From: Psoroptes ovis
Lineage: Eukaryota; Arthropoda; Arachnida; Sarcoptiformes; Psoroptidae
Length of the DNA stretch: 64,000 nt
NCBI GenBank assembly: GCA_002943765.1
Contig: PQWQ01000009.1
Location: 744,001-808,000 of the forward strand
Reading direction: 5' to 3'
This document shows positions 25,001 through 38,328 of this stretch, one piece after another (the first letter of the stretch is position 1; every line of letters starts with the position of its first letter). The position numbers and the translations under genes are program-made. The notes under the pieces were generated by a model, which worked only from the letters and a program-made list of their open reading frames with translations, was not told the origin of the DNA and did no database searches.

Positions 25001-26202
25001 TAAGCACTGATTCAGTGAAGAGATCTCATCAGCGTGATCGTCTATCAAGTGGTTGTAGTTCTCGTGCTGATTCACCAGTTCCTTCGCCTTCACCGTCAGA
25101 AATAAGCGTCGGCTCAGTGTCAACACCAACAAATACTTCATATCCATCAATAACACCAACGAATCGAAGACGTCGAAGTGAACAACATGCATTTGATATA
25201 AATAACATTGTCATACCTTATAGTATCGCTGCGACCACCAGAGTGGAAAGGTTACAGTACAAAGAAATTGTCACTCCTAAATGGCGTTTAATTGATAATT
25301 ACAGCAAGGTTACATCAGAAAGCAAAAAATCTGATGAATCTAAAGTGACCGATGCAAAAAATAATGATGAAGATAAGGAAGATATTTCCGACACAGCATT
25401 TCAAATTCGACATTTAAAATGTGAACAAACGGAACGTCAGCGAATACTCAGCTACTATGGTAAAAATCAGAAAAATCAAACCATACGTAACAAAGGACCA
25501 CAACGTGTAAGATTTGAATCATGTAGTAAATCCGAATCATTAGACCAAACCAGTCAAGATTCTCTTCACAACAACTCTATCAGTAAATACAAATTGAAAT
25601 CATCTGCAATGTTCACTGGTGACTATTCTGATTCCATATCAGTCGCTCGTCGACGCCAAGCTTCATTGTCAAAAAATACAAATCGTGATGACATTTCACC
25701 ATTTGAACCATATGATCAACAAGAAATTGATCCTCCTTATGAGCCACGCAGATTTCCCCTACCAGATGTTGTATATGAAAAAATGGTCGAAGAAACGAAT
25801 AATCAACAAAAAGAAATGGAAGAACAGCAACAAAGTTCGTCTAGGTCATCTGCTAAAATTGATGTCGATTATGACGATTCAATGGATGGTGAAGATGATA
25901 AAAATTCTCAGCCTACCATCGAAGATGATGATGATGATGATGAAGAAATTGATGAAGATGAATTGAATAACGACGATGATGATGATGATGAAGATGAAGA
26001 CGACGATGAGGAGGATGATGTTGATGATGAATTAAATAATGACGATGATGAAGAGATTATTGTTCGTGTCCCGACCAAAGTGTCGCATGGTAGACGTGGG
26101 CGACCAAGTGGCGGTAGTAAAATGATTGGTCATCATCAAAATAATGATTTTTTGGCCAATGAAGATGATCCAGAATGGAAACCGCCACCTAAACTGAGCT
26201 AA
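22021..26202 (+). CDS. KANSL1: KANSL1-like NSL complex scaffold (PEHE domain)
   Basis: Five exons (22021-23945, 24003-24601, 24663-24750, 24806-24894, 24956-26202) join in phase to give 1315 residues. KANSL1/NSL1 scaffolds the non-specific-lethal complex and binds the histone H4K16 acetyltransferase MOF (KAT8). The first 640 residues are a low-complexity Ser/Thr/Asn-rich region. Recognisable blocks follow: SQWSWLQAHILDLETKLRQQ near residue 660; a Cys-containing block (CSCNIFPYYVDACVICNG); then the PEHE/MOF-binding region from about residue 975, with AFDINNIVIPYSIAATTRVE, LQYKEIVTPKWR, and the terminal EPRRFPLPDVVYEKM. It ends in a long Asp/Glu tract and a GRRGRPSGGSK AT-hook-like motif. It is convergent with HAT1. 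Confidence 0.9.
25926..26052 (+). repeat. GAT/GAC-rich tract coding for an acidic stretch
   Basis: Nearly pure GAT, GAC and GAA codons within the last exon of the KANSL1-like gene give an Asp/Glu run just before the AT-hook-like motif. The length is probably variable between individuals. Confidence 0.8.
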
Positions 26203-26893
26203 TAATGGTTCATCGTTCGATTAGCTTCATTATAATTTTGATCATTAATGTACGCATTGTGTAGATAATCAATGAAATCACAATTATAAATATAATTTTC
26301 ATCCTTCGACCGTTTTTTTTTTTTTTTTTTTTTTGATGGCGAAATGCATCAAACCATAACATTCAATCAATCATTTTCATTGCAAAAGCAAAATTATTAT
26401 TATTATTATTGTGTAACATATAAATGCATAGAATGTTATTTTGTTTAGTTTTTTTTTTGCCCTTAAGATTTTCCTTTTTTTTTCTTCGTCACCGATTCTC
26501 AATTCTTTATCCTCATTATTATTGATCGATTAATGGATGCACTTTTGTACAGATATGGCTTTAGAACCAATTTCATTTCACATACACATTCAAATTTTCC
26601 AATCAAAAATTTCAAATTTTTTTTGTAAATAATTTTTTTTTATTATCAATTTCAACATCAACAACAATGTTCGGCCACTCACTTTCACCAAATTATCATT
26701 ATAAATGAAGTATAAAAAAAATTGTAACACGATTTATATATATAAAACGATAATTATCTACCACACACACACACCCTCATAAAACAATCTGAAAATTATT
26801 ATTTGTTAATTTTTTCTTATGAAAAAAAAGTAATAATAAAAATTCATAAAATCAATTGATTGATTAATCAATATAAATGAATAAATATAATAA
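26203..26893. other. 3' intergenic region between KANSL1-like gene and HAT1
   Basis: A convergent spacer holding both 3' UTRs. It contains a long T run near 26310-26334, AATAAA-like signals and a short CA repeat near 26762. No ORF is supported. Confidence 0.6.
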
Positions 26894-28271
26894 TTATGAT
26901 ACAAGTTTATCAATTATTTGCAAATATTCGGCTTCAATTTTTTCATATTGTTCATTTAAATTTTTAATTCGATATTCACGCGGTATTTGATTTGTTTTCA
27001 TTAACAAGGCGTAATTTGTTTCACTTATAGCTTTTCGTTTACGTAAACGTTCAATGTCGGTGATTTGTTTGTTATAAGGTGCATTTAGACGTTGTTTTAT
27101 GCTTAACCGATATTGACGATATTGTTCGCTATCATTTCGATCAATTGATTTCAATTTCAAAATTTCAAATACTCGCCGTGTTTGTTTCGGATTCAATTTG
27201 AATCTATTTTGAGCTTCAACAGCCATATCATTTGACCATGCAGTATCTGATTTTAATGTTTGATACCAACTTAATTGCATGCATAATTTACAATCATAAA
27301 TGTCACGTAAACGTTGAAATTCTTCAGATGGATCTTCAACCGTTATATCTATGATGGATTTGTTTGAATAATTTTCATAGATGGATCCCAATAATTTGCT
27401 GCCTAAACCTATTCGTTGAAATGGTGGTAAAATTAGAAATTGTGAAATGCGTGGCCGAATATTTTGTGGATAAGCATAATATTTATAAACAGTAGCATAA
27501 CCAACAAAACAATAGAGACGTTCATTTGCTGAAATTTTAAGTTTTTCATAAACTACGAAAAAATCCCAACGATCATCATCGATTTCAATGTAGGAAGCGG
27601 CTTCAATAAACCACATTAAAAATGTTTGCATTCGTTCATGATAAGCGACAAAACCTGGTGCCGAATTAGTTGCTTTGTAAAGAGAAAATTTTCGTTTTTC
27701 AGCTTGTCGACTATCATCTCCTGGTTTGGTCTCGATTTCAAATTCTTCCATCAATTCACCATACGGTATAAATGATTTTTCTTTCGAAAGATTGGCACTG
27801 AATTCATTCAAATTATAACAAACTTTTGTTTCATATTTAGATGAAATACTTTTCAAAACATCATCAGGTTCTATGCCATTTGTTTTTTGTTTGGTCAGAC
27901 GATCCGAATATTTTAATCCGAGATATATGTTCAATTGAGCACATGAATAATAAATTTTTACCATCAAATCTTTATAACCGAAAATATTTTCACTATCACC
28001 AAAAAATTGATATGACATGTATGGTTTAAAAGGTGGTATACGACAAGATGATGATGATGATGATGGTGGATTTTTTTTCGAAACATTTGATTCATTTTCA
28101 GCGAAATCATCAACAAGATCATCGACATTGGTAATCAATTTAAAACAAACACATTCATTCGAATCGGACACGTAATTTTCAAATGCATTAAATTCAAATG
28201 ATGACACTGTTTTAAAAATAAAAATTATTTAATGAATTAAATTTTTATTTTTCAAATGTTATGGACTTACT
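26894..28271 (-). CDS. HAT1: Histone acetyltransferase type B catalytic subunit
   Basis: The main exon (26894-28206) encodes all but one base of a 437-residue protein (human HAT1 is 419). HAT1 acetylates newly made histone H4 at K5 and K12 before chromatin assembly. Family landmarks are MSYQFFGDSENIFGYKDL near the N-terminus, FIPYGELMEEF, the GNAT acetyl-CoA loop QRIGLGSKLL, and ITVEDPSEEFQRLRDIYDC, which carries the conserved Glu-Asp pair of the active site. No in-frame ATG lies before the conserved core in this exon. A 64-bp intron (28207-28270, donor GTAAGT, acceptor AACAG) joins an A at 28271 to TG at 28206-28205, creating AAAATG exactly where the protein should start. The frame is also open upstream of that ATG. 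Confidence 0.92.
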
Positions 28272-28461
28272 TTTGGTCGAATTTTTCTTTATTTCTTGAA
28301 AACCAAACAAACAATGAATTGAATGATTAATATAAACTTTTAATGATGCCGATGTCAAAGTGGAGGGAAAAATTATGAAAACAATTTTTTTTTTTTTTTT
28401 TTTTGATTAAAAAAATAAATAATTTTTTTTTTCAAGCCAAATAACCATTCATATAAAATGT

Positions 28462-28487
28462 GACCGGTTTTATTATTGAAACTGGTC
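28462..28487. promoter_or_regulatory. Inverted repeat resembling a grainyhead/CP2 site, upstream of HAT1
   Basis: GACCGGTTT at 28462-28470 and AAACTGGTC at 28479-28487 form an imperfect inverted repeat about 190 bp upstream of HAT1. ACCGGTT is the core bound by grainyhead/CP2 proteins, and a CP2-family gene lies at 57 kb. The link is inference. Confidence 0.3.
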
Positions 28488-28490
28488 CAC

Positions 28491-28497
28491 AGATGGC
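28491..28497 (-). promoter_or_regulatory. AGATGGC motif upstream of HAT1
   Basis: CACAGATGGCGCTA lies 220 bp upstream of the predicted HAT1 start codon. Confidence 0.4.
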
Positions 28498-29443
28498 GCT
28501 ATTGGCACAATGATTTTTTCAAAAAAATTCGAAAAAAAAATTTCAAACATTCGATTGCTTTGTTCTTGTTCGGTGCATTTTCAAAATAAATAAAAAAAAA
28601 TGCGATAAAATAAATTTGATTCAAAAAAAAATGACATGAAAAAATGAAAATAAATGAATTAATTTCATTTATCCTTATGAAAATTATGAAAATCCTTGAA
28701 ATTAGCACTGATTTCAAATTGTTAATATTTGTTTTATCAAGAAAAATAAAATAATAATAATAATATCAGCTCATTTCATCATTTTCCGCATATTTTTTTT
28801 ATCATCATTAAATTGTGAATAGCTTGATTTTGGTTCAAATTATTCAAAATGAGCAAAAAAAAAGATAAAATGATGAGTCAGTTTCAATTTATTTTATTGA
28901 TTCATATAAATCAATATCATCATTACAAGGTAATTAATGTATTTATTAATTAATGTTATGCCTTTTTCCACGAAAAAACAATTGAAACAATCAATTTTAA
29001 AAATCCTAAATCAATACATGAAAAATTTTCATCGTATATTCCATTCCATATAATTTGTAAGTAAAATTTTTTTTGAAAAAAAAACACGAATAGAATTTAT
29101 TCCGATGGCAATGACCAATTGATTGAACAATGGAATTCATGCAGTTTTTTTTTTGAAATTTCAATTATCTTTATTATTGAAATTGCAAATAGTATAGAAA
29201 ACAAGTTATTTAACCGAAAATTGAAAAAAAAATTCTTAACTTTTTCATCATACATTGAAAATGTTATCAATGTTGCACGTGTTTTAATTTTATTCCATTA
29301 TTATTATTATTATTTTATATGTCATTGAACAATTGAATGAAAAAAAAACATTGTTTATCATTGTTTTGATGGCCATGTGTGTTTGTGTGTGTGTGGTTTT
29401 TATTATATTATTTGAAAATTACTATTATTATCATCTCAATTAA

Positions 29444-29444
<1 letters not shown>

Positions 29445-29480
<36 letters not shown>
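29445..29480. repeat. (CA)n microsatellite
   Basis: Eighteen CA units without interruption. Confidence 0.95.
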
Positions 29481-29482
<2 letters not shown>

Positions 29483-32400
29483 ATGATTATTAATACGGCG
29501 AGATATAGAAACGTACAAGTACTCATAATAAAAAAACATACTCTCGCGTAAACAAACCATACAAATAGCATTAATCAATACCACAAACATCGACCAAAAT
29601 TCAAGGATATTTTATTTATTTTCAATAATTTATTTTGCATACAAACAAAATTTTTTTTTTTAATGAAAGGTCGATTATTTTTTTTTATTTAATTTTCATT
29701 CCATTTCAAATTTTTTTTCCATGTATTTTTTCAATGTTGTTTCAATGTTCAATGATTATTATTTTTTTCATTGTCACTTGTGTGTATGCTGCTTTCAATA
29801 ATAGAAATAATAATACATTATCGCATTCAAAATTCAAAAGAAATACGGTTTCTTCTGATTGAAACATTCTGTAAATACATCGTTGAATGCCTTCAAAAAA
29901 AATTTTTTTTATCATTCATTACCATTGTATTTATTCAACTAACTATCAATCTATCCATCAATCGAATCGAATGATTATTATGGAGATGATCTTGAATTCT
30001 AATCATTATCCAATTGGTCATTGATAATAGTAGTGAATAAAATGAACAACAAAGCAGTGAAGAAGGTCGACAATCGGATAACTGACTAATATCAAATTAC
30101 TTGTTTGTAATTGATAATTACTTATTTATTATTTAGCATTGTTTTGAATGAATTGAATGCTTTTAAATGTTATATTGATAGTAATTATTGTTTTAATTCA
30201 AAAACATTGAGTATTTATCATTTAAAATATTTTGAAGATCATTGATTTTGAATTTTTAAAAAAAACAAATCATAAACCACAAACAATCAACCACTTGTTG
30301 ATTATTCCTAAACATTCGAAACATTTTATTATTTGTCATTGAACCAAAATAATATCAAATGAATATATCCGATTCAATTTGAAGCAATAATATTTTCTAA
30401 GATAATAATTTGATTAACCCAATTATCATTCAGCGGTTTTCATTTGTATTCAATTCACTACGAATGAATGATTGATTTATTTGAATTTTAAAAAAATGAT
30501 TCCTAGGTAATCATATATATCACATTTATACATTTATGTATAAATTTTATAAATTTAGATTTAAATGGATTATTTTTTCAATTATTATCACAATTATTTA
30601 TTATTATGATTAAATAGCAATTAAAAATTAAAATAACAAGGCCACAAATTGTTTCAAATGCACACACACAATTCAAATAATAGTTTTAAAATCTTAAAAG
30701 TTTTTCTATAGGCTGCTGCTGCTATTATGCCAAAAAGGATCAATAATTTATTTTCATTTCATTTTCTATTAATATGAATGATGCTATTAATAGTAAAACA
30801 ACATTACGAACAAAAATATTATGAATTCATAAACAAAAACAAAAAAATATTACGAATAAACATAATCATATAACATGTAAGTAATATGAGTAAAATTGTA
30901 TAAGATTTTGTATGAATAATCTTTATGCAAGGTTTTGAAGTTTTTCTTTTAAACATTTTTCTATATTTTTTTATTGATCAAATCTGTTATTGATATTCCA
31001 ATTTACACCATAAAGGCCATGGATTTTCTTTTGAAAAAAAAGAAAGAAAATCAACAAATTGATTGATTAATTTTGTTTTCTTCTTCATCGCAAATTTTAG
31101 CTGTATTTTTCCTGATTATTGTTTACTGAATTTTCTTAAGAATTTTTTCCCAAACATTCAATTATTAGATCTGTATTTTTATTTTCAAAAAAAAATTGTA
31201 TGGATTCGCGCTCAAGGACCGTTGTTTTTTGTGCAATTTTTTTTCGTTTTATTAATTTTTTGTTTACAAAATTTCATTCATTCACTTTTCATATGATTCA
31301 ATTTTTCAATGAATTATTTGAATGGTTTTCTATTACACATTGCTTTCGATGAATAAATGAAATAAATAAATGAATGAATGAATCAACAACTTCCTCGAAT
31401 AATAATAATAATAATAGTAGCAAGCATCAGAATCATGTGTATTCATAGAAAATATTTTCATTTATTGTTTATATATAGACTTGTATTTATTATTATTAAT
31501 ATGCATACACATAATACTTGTTTGCTAATTATGAAAACAAATGATGATGATGATAATAATTTCTCTTTACATTTTAGCCAATCAACAGTCAATAAATTGG
31601 CCGAGAAAAATTGCATGCAAATCGTCACTCAATTTGGAATAAATGAGCAAAATGCCCGTGTCTCACTCGTGATTGGCTATATGTGAGCTGAAAATTAATC
31701 ACACAAAATCTTGCTGCCGACTATTAAAAGGTTGGTATTGACTCTTTAATTTCTCTCTTTGATTTTCTCCCATATATTTTTTCCAATGTATTGAAATGAA
31801 TGGAAAATTTTTTTCCCTCTTTCTCTTTCTCTTAGGATAATTTTTTTGATTGAAAGAGTAAAATTTAAAAAAAATGAAGTAAGCACTGTTCATATAACTG
31901 TTTATATATGATGATGATGATAATAATATATGAAATAATCATAGATTATTATAATAATTTTTCAATCAATGTTTTCATACATAGATTTTATATACATATT
32001 AAACATCGGCAATAATAATAACATACAAAACCAAGCAACTTTTGACGCCAAAAATACATTTGTTTTTGTGTGTATTGAGTGTGCAAAGCATGTGCTTTTC
32101 GATGTATATAACCTTAACCGACTTAGCTGATTATTTTATCAATCATTAATAGATTTTCATTTTTCATTTTCATTTCCATATTTCTTCCATGACCTCATTT
32201 TTTTCCCATCCACTTTCTCTTTTTGTTTGATTATTTCTGTGTATATTTAGCATCCATCCGCATGCAGCATTCAACATACAAACATACATCTGTGTGCATT
32301 TTTTTCTTTGCAATTTTTCGCATTTTTTGTTTTTCGAGTGCTTCCTATTAAATTACATATTAATATCTCTTTAATTAATTATTAAACATTCGTAGAAAAT

Positions 32401-33686
32401 CCATTCATTCATTCATTTTATATTTCCAATTGTTGCATGTTATGTATTATGAATGTTTTCGGTTTATAAAACAAAGCAATTGAATTTTAAACCATTTGTT
32501 TCCCTCTCCACCACCACCACCACCATCCACCATTCATTCATTGATATTTTCAAGGTGCTGGAAGCCAAAGGAAGCAAAATTCAGCAAAGGCAAAAGGGAA
32601 CAACGACGATGGAATGAAAATGAAATCATTTGATTCCAAAAGAAAAAAAATCATTCCATGTAAACACACGAATAGAAACATAGGAATAGGACATGTGAAC
32701 GTAAAAGCTGTAAACACACACATATTTCCTTTGTGTTTATTTGTTTATTTTCAATTGAAAAAATAGAAAAAAATAACTGAATAAACAAACTAAAATGAAT
32801 GAATGAATGAAAGAGAAAATAAATTGTGTTAGTGTGTATGTATTAATGCTATTTTCAATGTTTACATCTCATTTTTTTGATTTGTGTATGTATTAATAGA
32901 CACTTTTCGATTTTTTATTTTGAACAAAATCTTCCTTGTTTACCATTCTATTCATTCATTCATTCATTCATACACTCTTTATCTATCAACTGGCTTGCCA
33001 ATGTTGTTGGCCATCAAATAAATAACACAAAAATTTATTTGAAAAGAAAATGCTTAAAATAGTAAATGCTTTCAATCGATGCTAAAAGTAGAAATAAAAA
33101 AAAGTAAAAGTAAAATCTCAAATGTCCACGACCATCATTCATGGTCGAATTCGAATGTGATGTGATGGCTATAGTCGAATGGCAATGTCATTGTTTACCT
33201 TGTCATTTATCAAATGCTTCTTTCTAAAATGATCATAACGATTGGAAGAAATGTTAAAAAAGGAAGAGGAAGAGAAATCAAGTTCAGTTGTGTTCAGTAT
33301 TTACTAATGTTGAATGACATTATGATGATGATATTGAAATTTTTTTTTTCAAAGGCTATACATTCAAATACACATTTTTGGGGATTGTTGTTATAATGAT
33401 TGAATTGTAATTATATCAGAAAAAATGAATTGAATTCAATTCAATTCAATTTCAAATGATAATGTCATCGGTTGATATTATTATTTTAATTTTATTTTTA
33501 TACCTTTTCACTTGTGCGCTACGTATGCGAATGCAGCATTTTTACGCAAGCTTTACGCCAGTACATTTTTGTTGTATTTTACTCTTTTTTTTCTCCCATT
33601 TTGAAACTTTTTTTTTTGTTGTTGCTGGAATTCCTCGACGATGATCAAACGATATTTGTTGATTTGAATGTAAATATATGAATGCA

Positions 33687-33711
33687 TACCACACACACAC
33701 ACACACACACA
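33687..33711. repeat. (CA)n microsatellite
   Basis: About twelve CA units. Confidence 0.9.
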
Positions 33712-36700
33712 TGCTTTCAAATCAAGAATCATTTTTTTTTCACTGAAACATTCATTCATTATCATCTGAATCAGTGCATTCTTTCATTTGTTTATTTCAA
33801 GTTTCAGAAACAACAACAAACTACCACCACCACCATCACCGATTATCGTCGATATCATCATCAGCAGCAACCACACCACTATCAATCGCCTCGCCACCGC
33901 AATCATTCGACCATATGATCATTGACCATCTAGCCATTCATACATCATTATTATTGAAAAAATTTTGTATTTCCCATGATCCAATAAAATAAATCTAATT
34001 TTCAAATTTCTCCAAAGATTCATCTGAAGAGATAATATGCATAGGGACCGCTGGAATAATTCTCATCTTGAAGCCATTACATAATCAATTGAATAATCAA
34101 ATTTAATTTATATTTGCCCAAACAATTATTATTTACCGATGGTGTTTCTATCAGATTAATTATTTTTGAAAATTTTTGATAAAATTAATCCAAAATAATA
34201 TCAGAATTCAATGTGATATTTAAAATTATTATCATTCATTCATTTATTATTATTACAATTATTATTTTACCAGCACATACGACGACATTAATTCATACCA
34301 TACGACACATTATCAAATAGGTAAATATCAATGATGTTAACATATAAGAAATAATTGAAAAAAAGCATGTGCTATTGTTGCTTAATAATGATCAATGAGA
34401 TTTTTATTTTTATTTTTCAAAAATTGATAAACATTAACTAATGATTAAGCCATTATTATCATCATCATAATCATCGTCGTTGTCGTCGTTGTTGGAAACA
34501 TACAGCGATAACATATAACAGCGATTTTTAACAAACGATACGTTTAATGTGTTTGTGCACAAACACATATAATATACAAGACGCAAGTAACAACAACCAA
34601 CCAACTAACCAGCCACAAAACAAAACAAACATCACTTTCACTGGTGTGTTTGGTGCAAAATACAAATTTTTCGCTCTGCTCTAATCATCATCATCATCCT
34701 CATCATCATCAAAGACTATACGCACCCACAAATGTGTATGCAAGCAAAAAAAAAATATCGTATCGTATAATCATCATCACTTGATTATTCATTATTTAGG
34801 TCACAGTCATATATGTGCTGCAACCAAACATAGATTTTGAATGAAAAATGAAAAAATTAAAGTGTAAAACCATAATTCAGATAATACCGGTTGGATTTTG
34901 AGCTTATTTTTGAAAACAATCGACTAGTTGTATTGATAAATCAATGACCAAAAAAAAAAAAAAAAAATCAATCAGCCAGCCAGTCAGTCAATAATCAAAT
35001 AATAATCAAAATTACAATTCAAGTGACATAAATCATTATTAATTTCAAGATTTTCAATCATCATCATCATCATCAAGTTGTATCAATTATCAACATCACC
35101 ATCATCATCATCGACATAATTAAATCAATTTCATTATTATTATTAATAATTATAGTTTTACTTCATCAATATTTTTCAACGATAAGAAAATAACAACATC
35201 ATCAGCTACATCAGCAGCAGCAACAATCAAATTGTTTGTTATAAATAATCGTGTGTTTATATCGTTGTTGTGTATTCATTCATTCATTTATTCATTCATT
35301 TATTTATTCACTCAATCTGTAATTTCATATTATTACACAAATATCAACAATTGTTATTTCGATGTTTATTTCTATGCATCTTTTACATGTTATTATTATT
35401 ATTATCATCATTGAAAAAATTCGTCAAATTAATCAACAAACAAATCAAGTAAACAAAACAACCAAACAAACGAATCAACAAGCAAACATTTTTATAAATA
35501 TAAATTCTATATTCTATTCATTCGTACATCGTAATATTATTCTTGTACATCGCAGTAAAAACAGCGAAAAAAATACACATTTAATAAATTCTTATTTGGA
35601 ATTTATAAATTTGAAAATGTGTTTGTGTTTGTGTGTGTGTTATTAATATATTAGTTAGATTTGCGCAATTAAATTTTTCAAATTCAATGAATTTTATAAT
35701 CTCATCACTCTGCTACTGAATTTGAATTATAATAACAGTAATAATATCATCAATTTCGTTGAAGAATATGTTATTCACTTGTGTGTGTTCTTCATATTAT
35801 TCTTCTTTATTTTACTGAGATTCCGTCGATTTATATATAGAAGAATCGTTATTCTTATGCAAAGAATAAATCTCAAACCAATACTGACACACTTGTAGCA
35901 TTTCAATTATTTTAAATGTTTTAAAAATTATGAAAAATAAAAAACGTGACACTATTTGATATATATATTCTTTTAGGAATATAAAAATAAACACCGAAAC
36001 AGAAAACAGAAAAAAATTGTTCGTCATAATTTTTTTCAAAAATTATAATCATCATCATCGTAATAATCATCGTCTACATCATCATCATCATATAAACACA
36101 CATAACATCATTTCATCATCATCATTATCATCAACAACAGTAACATTACGATCATCATCATCAGCAACATCCAAAGACATTAATAATAATAATAATAAAA
36201 ATAATATTACATCTTTTATTGTATTGAAGCATGCAATTCCGGCTATACAGTTTTCAAATATCAAAATGAAAAATATATGATGTTTAACGGTGGCGTCGTG
36301 TCGGGTGATGATGATGATGGTGAATGTATGTGTCGTCCTTGATTATAAAATCTATTTACAATCTGTTATTATTGAATTAAATGTGTTTTTGTGTGTGTTT
36401 ATTTGTTACAAGTATTAGTTGTGTGTTAGTGTGTGTGTGTATTATTATTATTTGTCTCTTTATATTCGATCATCATCATCATAATATAATCGTTTACAAA
36501 AAATGAAAAAAAATTCAAAATGACACCCGAATCTTTAAATATTTTGTTTATTTCATCATGTTTAAAAATACTTAAATGTTAATTTTTTTTTAATTTTCTG
36601 GTTTTCACTCATTTTATACCTCATTCATTGTAGAAATATGTAACATTTATTATTACCAAAATGATAATCGTTATTTAACATTTTTTTTTTTTTTTTGATT

Positions 36701-37002
36701 GATTTATGATCAAATCAATTGAATTGAACCTGAAAAAGATTATCATTTTGTTTTAAAATAAAATATCAAAATTGTTTATGCTTTTTTTTGTTCTGTGCCT
36801 AAAACCATTGGATTTCCATCATCATTTGTGAATTAGTCGTTTGGTGGTGATTTCAAATTTCAAAAAATAAAAATTGAAAAAATAAATTCATTGACAATCG
36901 CACGTTCCATTTGATCAACACGAATTAAATCATTCATTTTCAAATGAAAAACAAATCAAATTATTTCATCAGAAATTCTTTCACATAATCAATCAATGTT
37001 TT

Positions 37003-37027
37003 CATTTTGATTATCATAATCAAAATG
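37003..37027. repeat. 25-bp palindrome
   Basis: CATTTTGATTAT and ATAATCAAAATG are perfect complements around a single central C. It lies about 2.3 kb upstream of the vrille-like start. Confidence 0.7.
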
Positions 37028-37606
37028 ATAATAATTATTATTATCATCAATTGCACCCATAATCAATTCAATAATACTTTGATTCAATTTTTTTTTTTTT
37101 TGATTCTCCATTCAAAACATTAAAATGATTATGTTATAAAATGATGATTACATTTCATTGTCGTCTGTTGTCGTTCAAAAAAAAAAAAATTTGTTTATTT
37201 TGAGATGATGGGTGTGCAATAATTGCAAATGTTTAATCACAAAAAACACCGGTATAATATAATCATAATCATCATCATCATTGAAATATGAATGTGATTT
37301 TTGTGCAATTCATACACACGAGGTTTTTTCGACGAAGACGAAGCAAAAATTGTAATTTTAGTCAAAAAAAAAAAAAATTAATCAACTCGCACATTGATCA
37401 ATTTAATTTGAAATAAAACCAACCAAGTGACATGTAATATCCAAAAATCATCAATAATTATTATAATAATCAGCAATATCATCATCTAAAATCATTTAAT
37501 CATTATCTATAATTGATTGTAAATTATATTTATTTGTTAACTGTGTGTACTCGATGCAATATTATATTATTCCGTTTGGTATATATCTTGAAATTGCTAA
37601 ATTATT

Positions 37607-37614
37607 TTATGTAA
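37607..37614 (+). promoter_or_regulatory. Candidate VRI/PDP1 site
   Basis: TTATGTAA, the core of the V/P box bound by vrille and PDP1 in Drosophila, lies 1.74 kb upstream of the vrille-like start codon. The octamer is not rare in such AT-rich DNA, so support is weak. Confidence 0.25.
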
Positions 37615-37801
37615 TAATTTGTTTGATTTTGATCTTGCATCATTGAATTGCTATTCATTTCTTGCATCGATTCATCGAAATACCTAAGAATAAATCAATT
37701 CAACCTGTGAATCAATCAACAATAAAACACTAATCTTTGATTTTTTTTTTAAATTATTCAAAAATTGTTATTTTTTTTATTCTCAATTGATCATTTATTA
37801 T

Positions 37802-37807
37802 CACGTG
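37802..37807. promoter_or_regulatory. CACGTG E-box upstream of vrille-like gene
   Basis: TCACGTGTT lies 1.55 kb upstream of the ATG. Drosophila vri is activated by CLOCK/CYCLE through CACGTG E-boxes, so this is a reasonable candidate site. Confidence 0.35.
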
Positions 37808-38328
37808 TTTATATTTCGAAACAAAACTTAACGAATTATTATTTTATTTTTGTAAATATGTTTTAATCAATGATTTGAATTTAATCTTGAATTTTTTAGA
37901 CATTATTATTATTACAATTGTAAACTAATCTTATTCGGGTAAGTTATTTGATTATTCATTCATATTATTCATTAATTTTTTTCAAAATCCTTGATTTAAA
38001 ATGAACAAAATGAAAAACACTGTGAACAATTTGCAATTGACCGAGATTTATATGCGTAATTAATAATTTAGGATAATATAAAAATGATCTAATTTAGAAT
38101 ATTCAATAAATTATTATTTTTTTGGGTGAAAATAGTGCAAATCAAATGCAATCTATGTGTGTGTGACCTGTTTATTATCTATCACAAATGACTAATTAAT
38201 TATTGAATGAATATAAATCTAAATAAATAAATCTAAATAAATAAATTAAAAATGTTCATCATTATTATTTGTAATAATTATTATTATCAAAGATGCTGTG
38301 TTTTATATTGTCATTCATTTTGATAATA

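Noticed and set aside
25619..25966. 115-codon frame inside the last KANSL1 exon
   Set aside because: Overlaps the conserved PEHE gene in another frame. The Met-rich end is a GAT-tract artefact.
31378..31686. 102-codon frame in the desert
   Set aside because: Made largely of ATA/GAT repeat translation, with no homology and no splice partners.
33682..33992. His/Thr-rich frames over the CA repeat and CAC/CAT patch
   Set aside because: Driven by simple repeats. At most a non-coding exon of the downstream gene.
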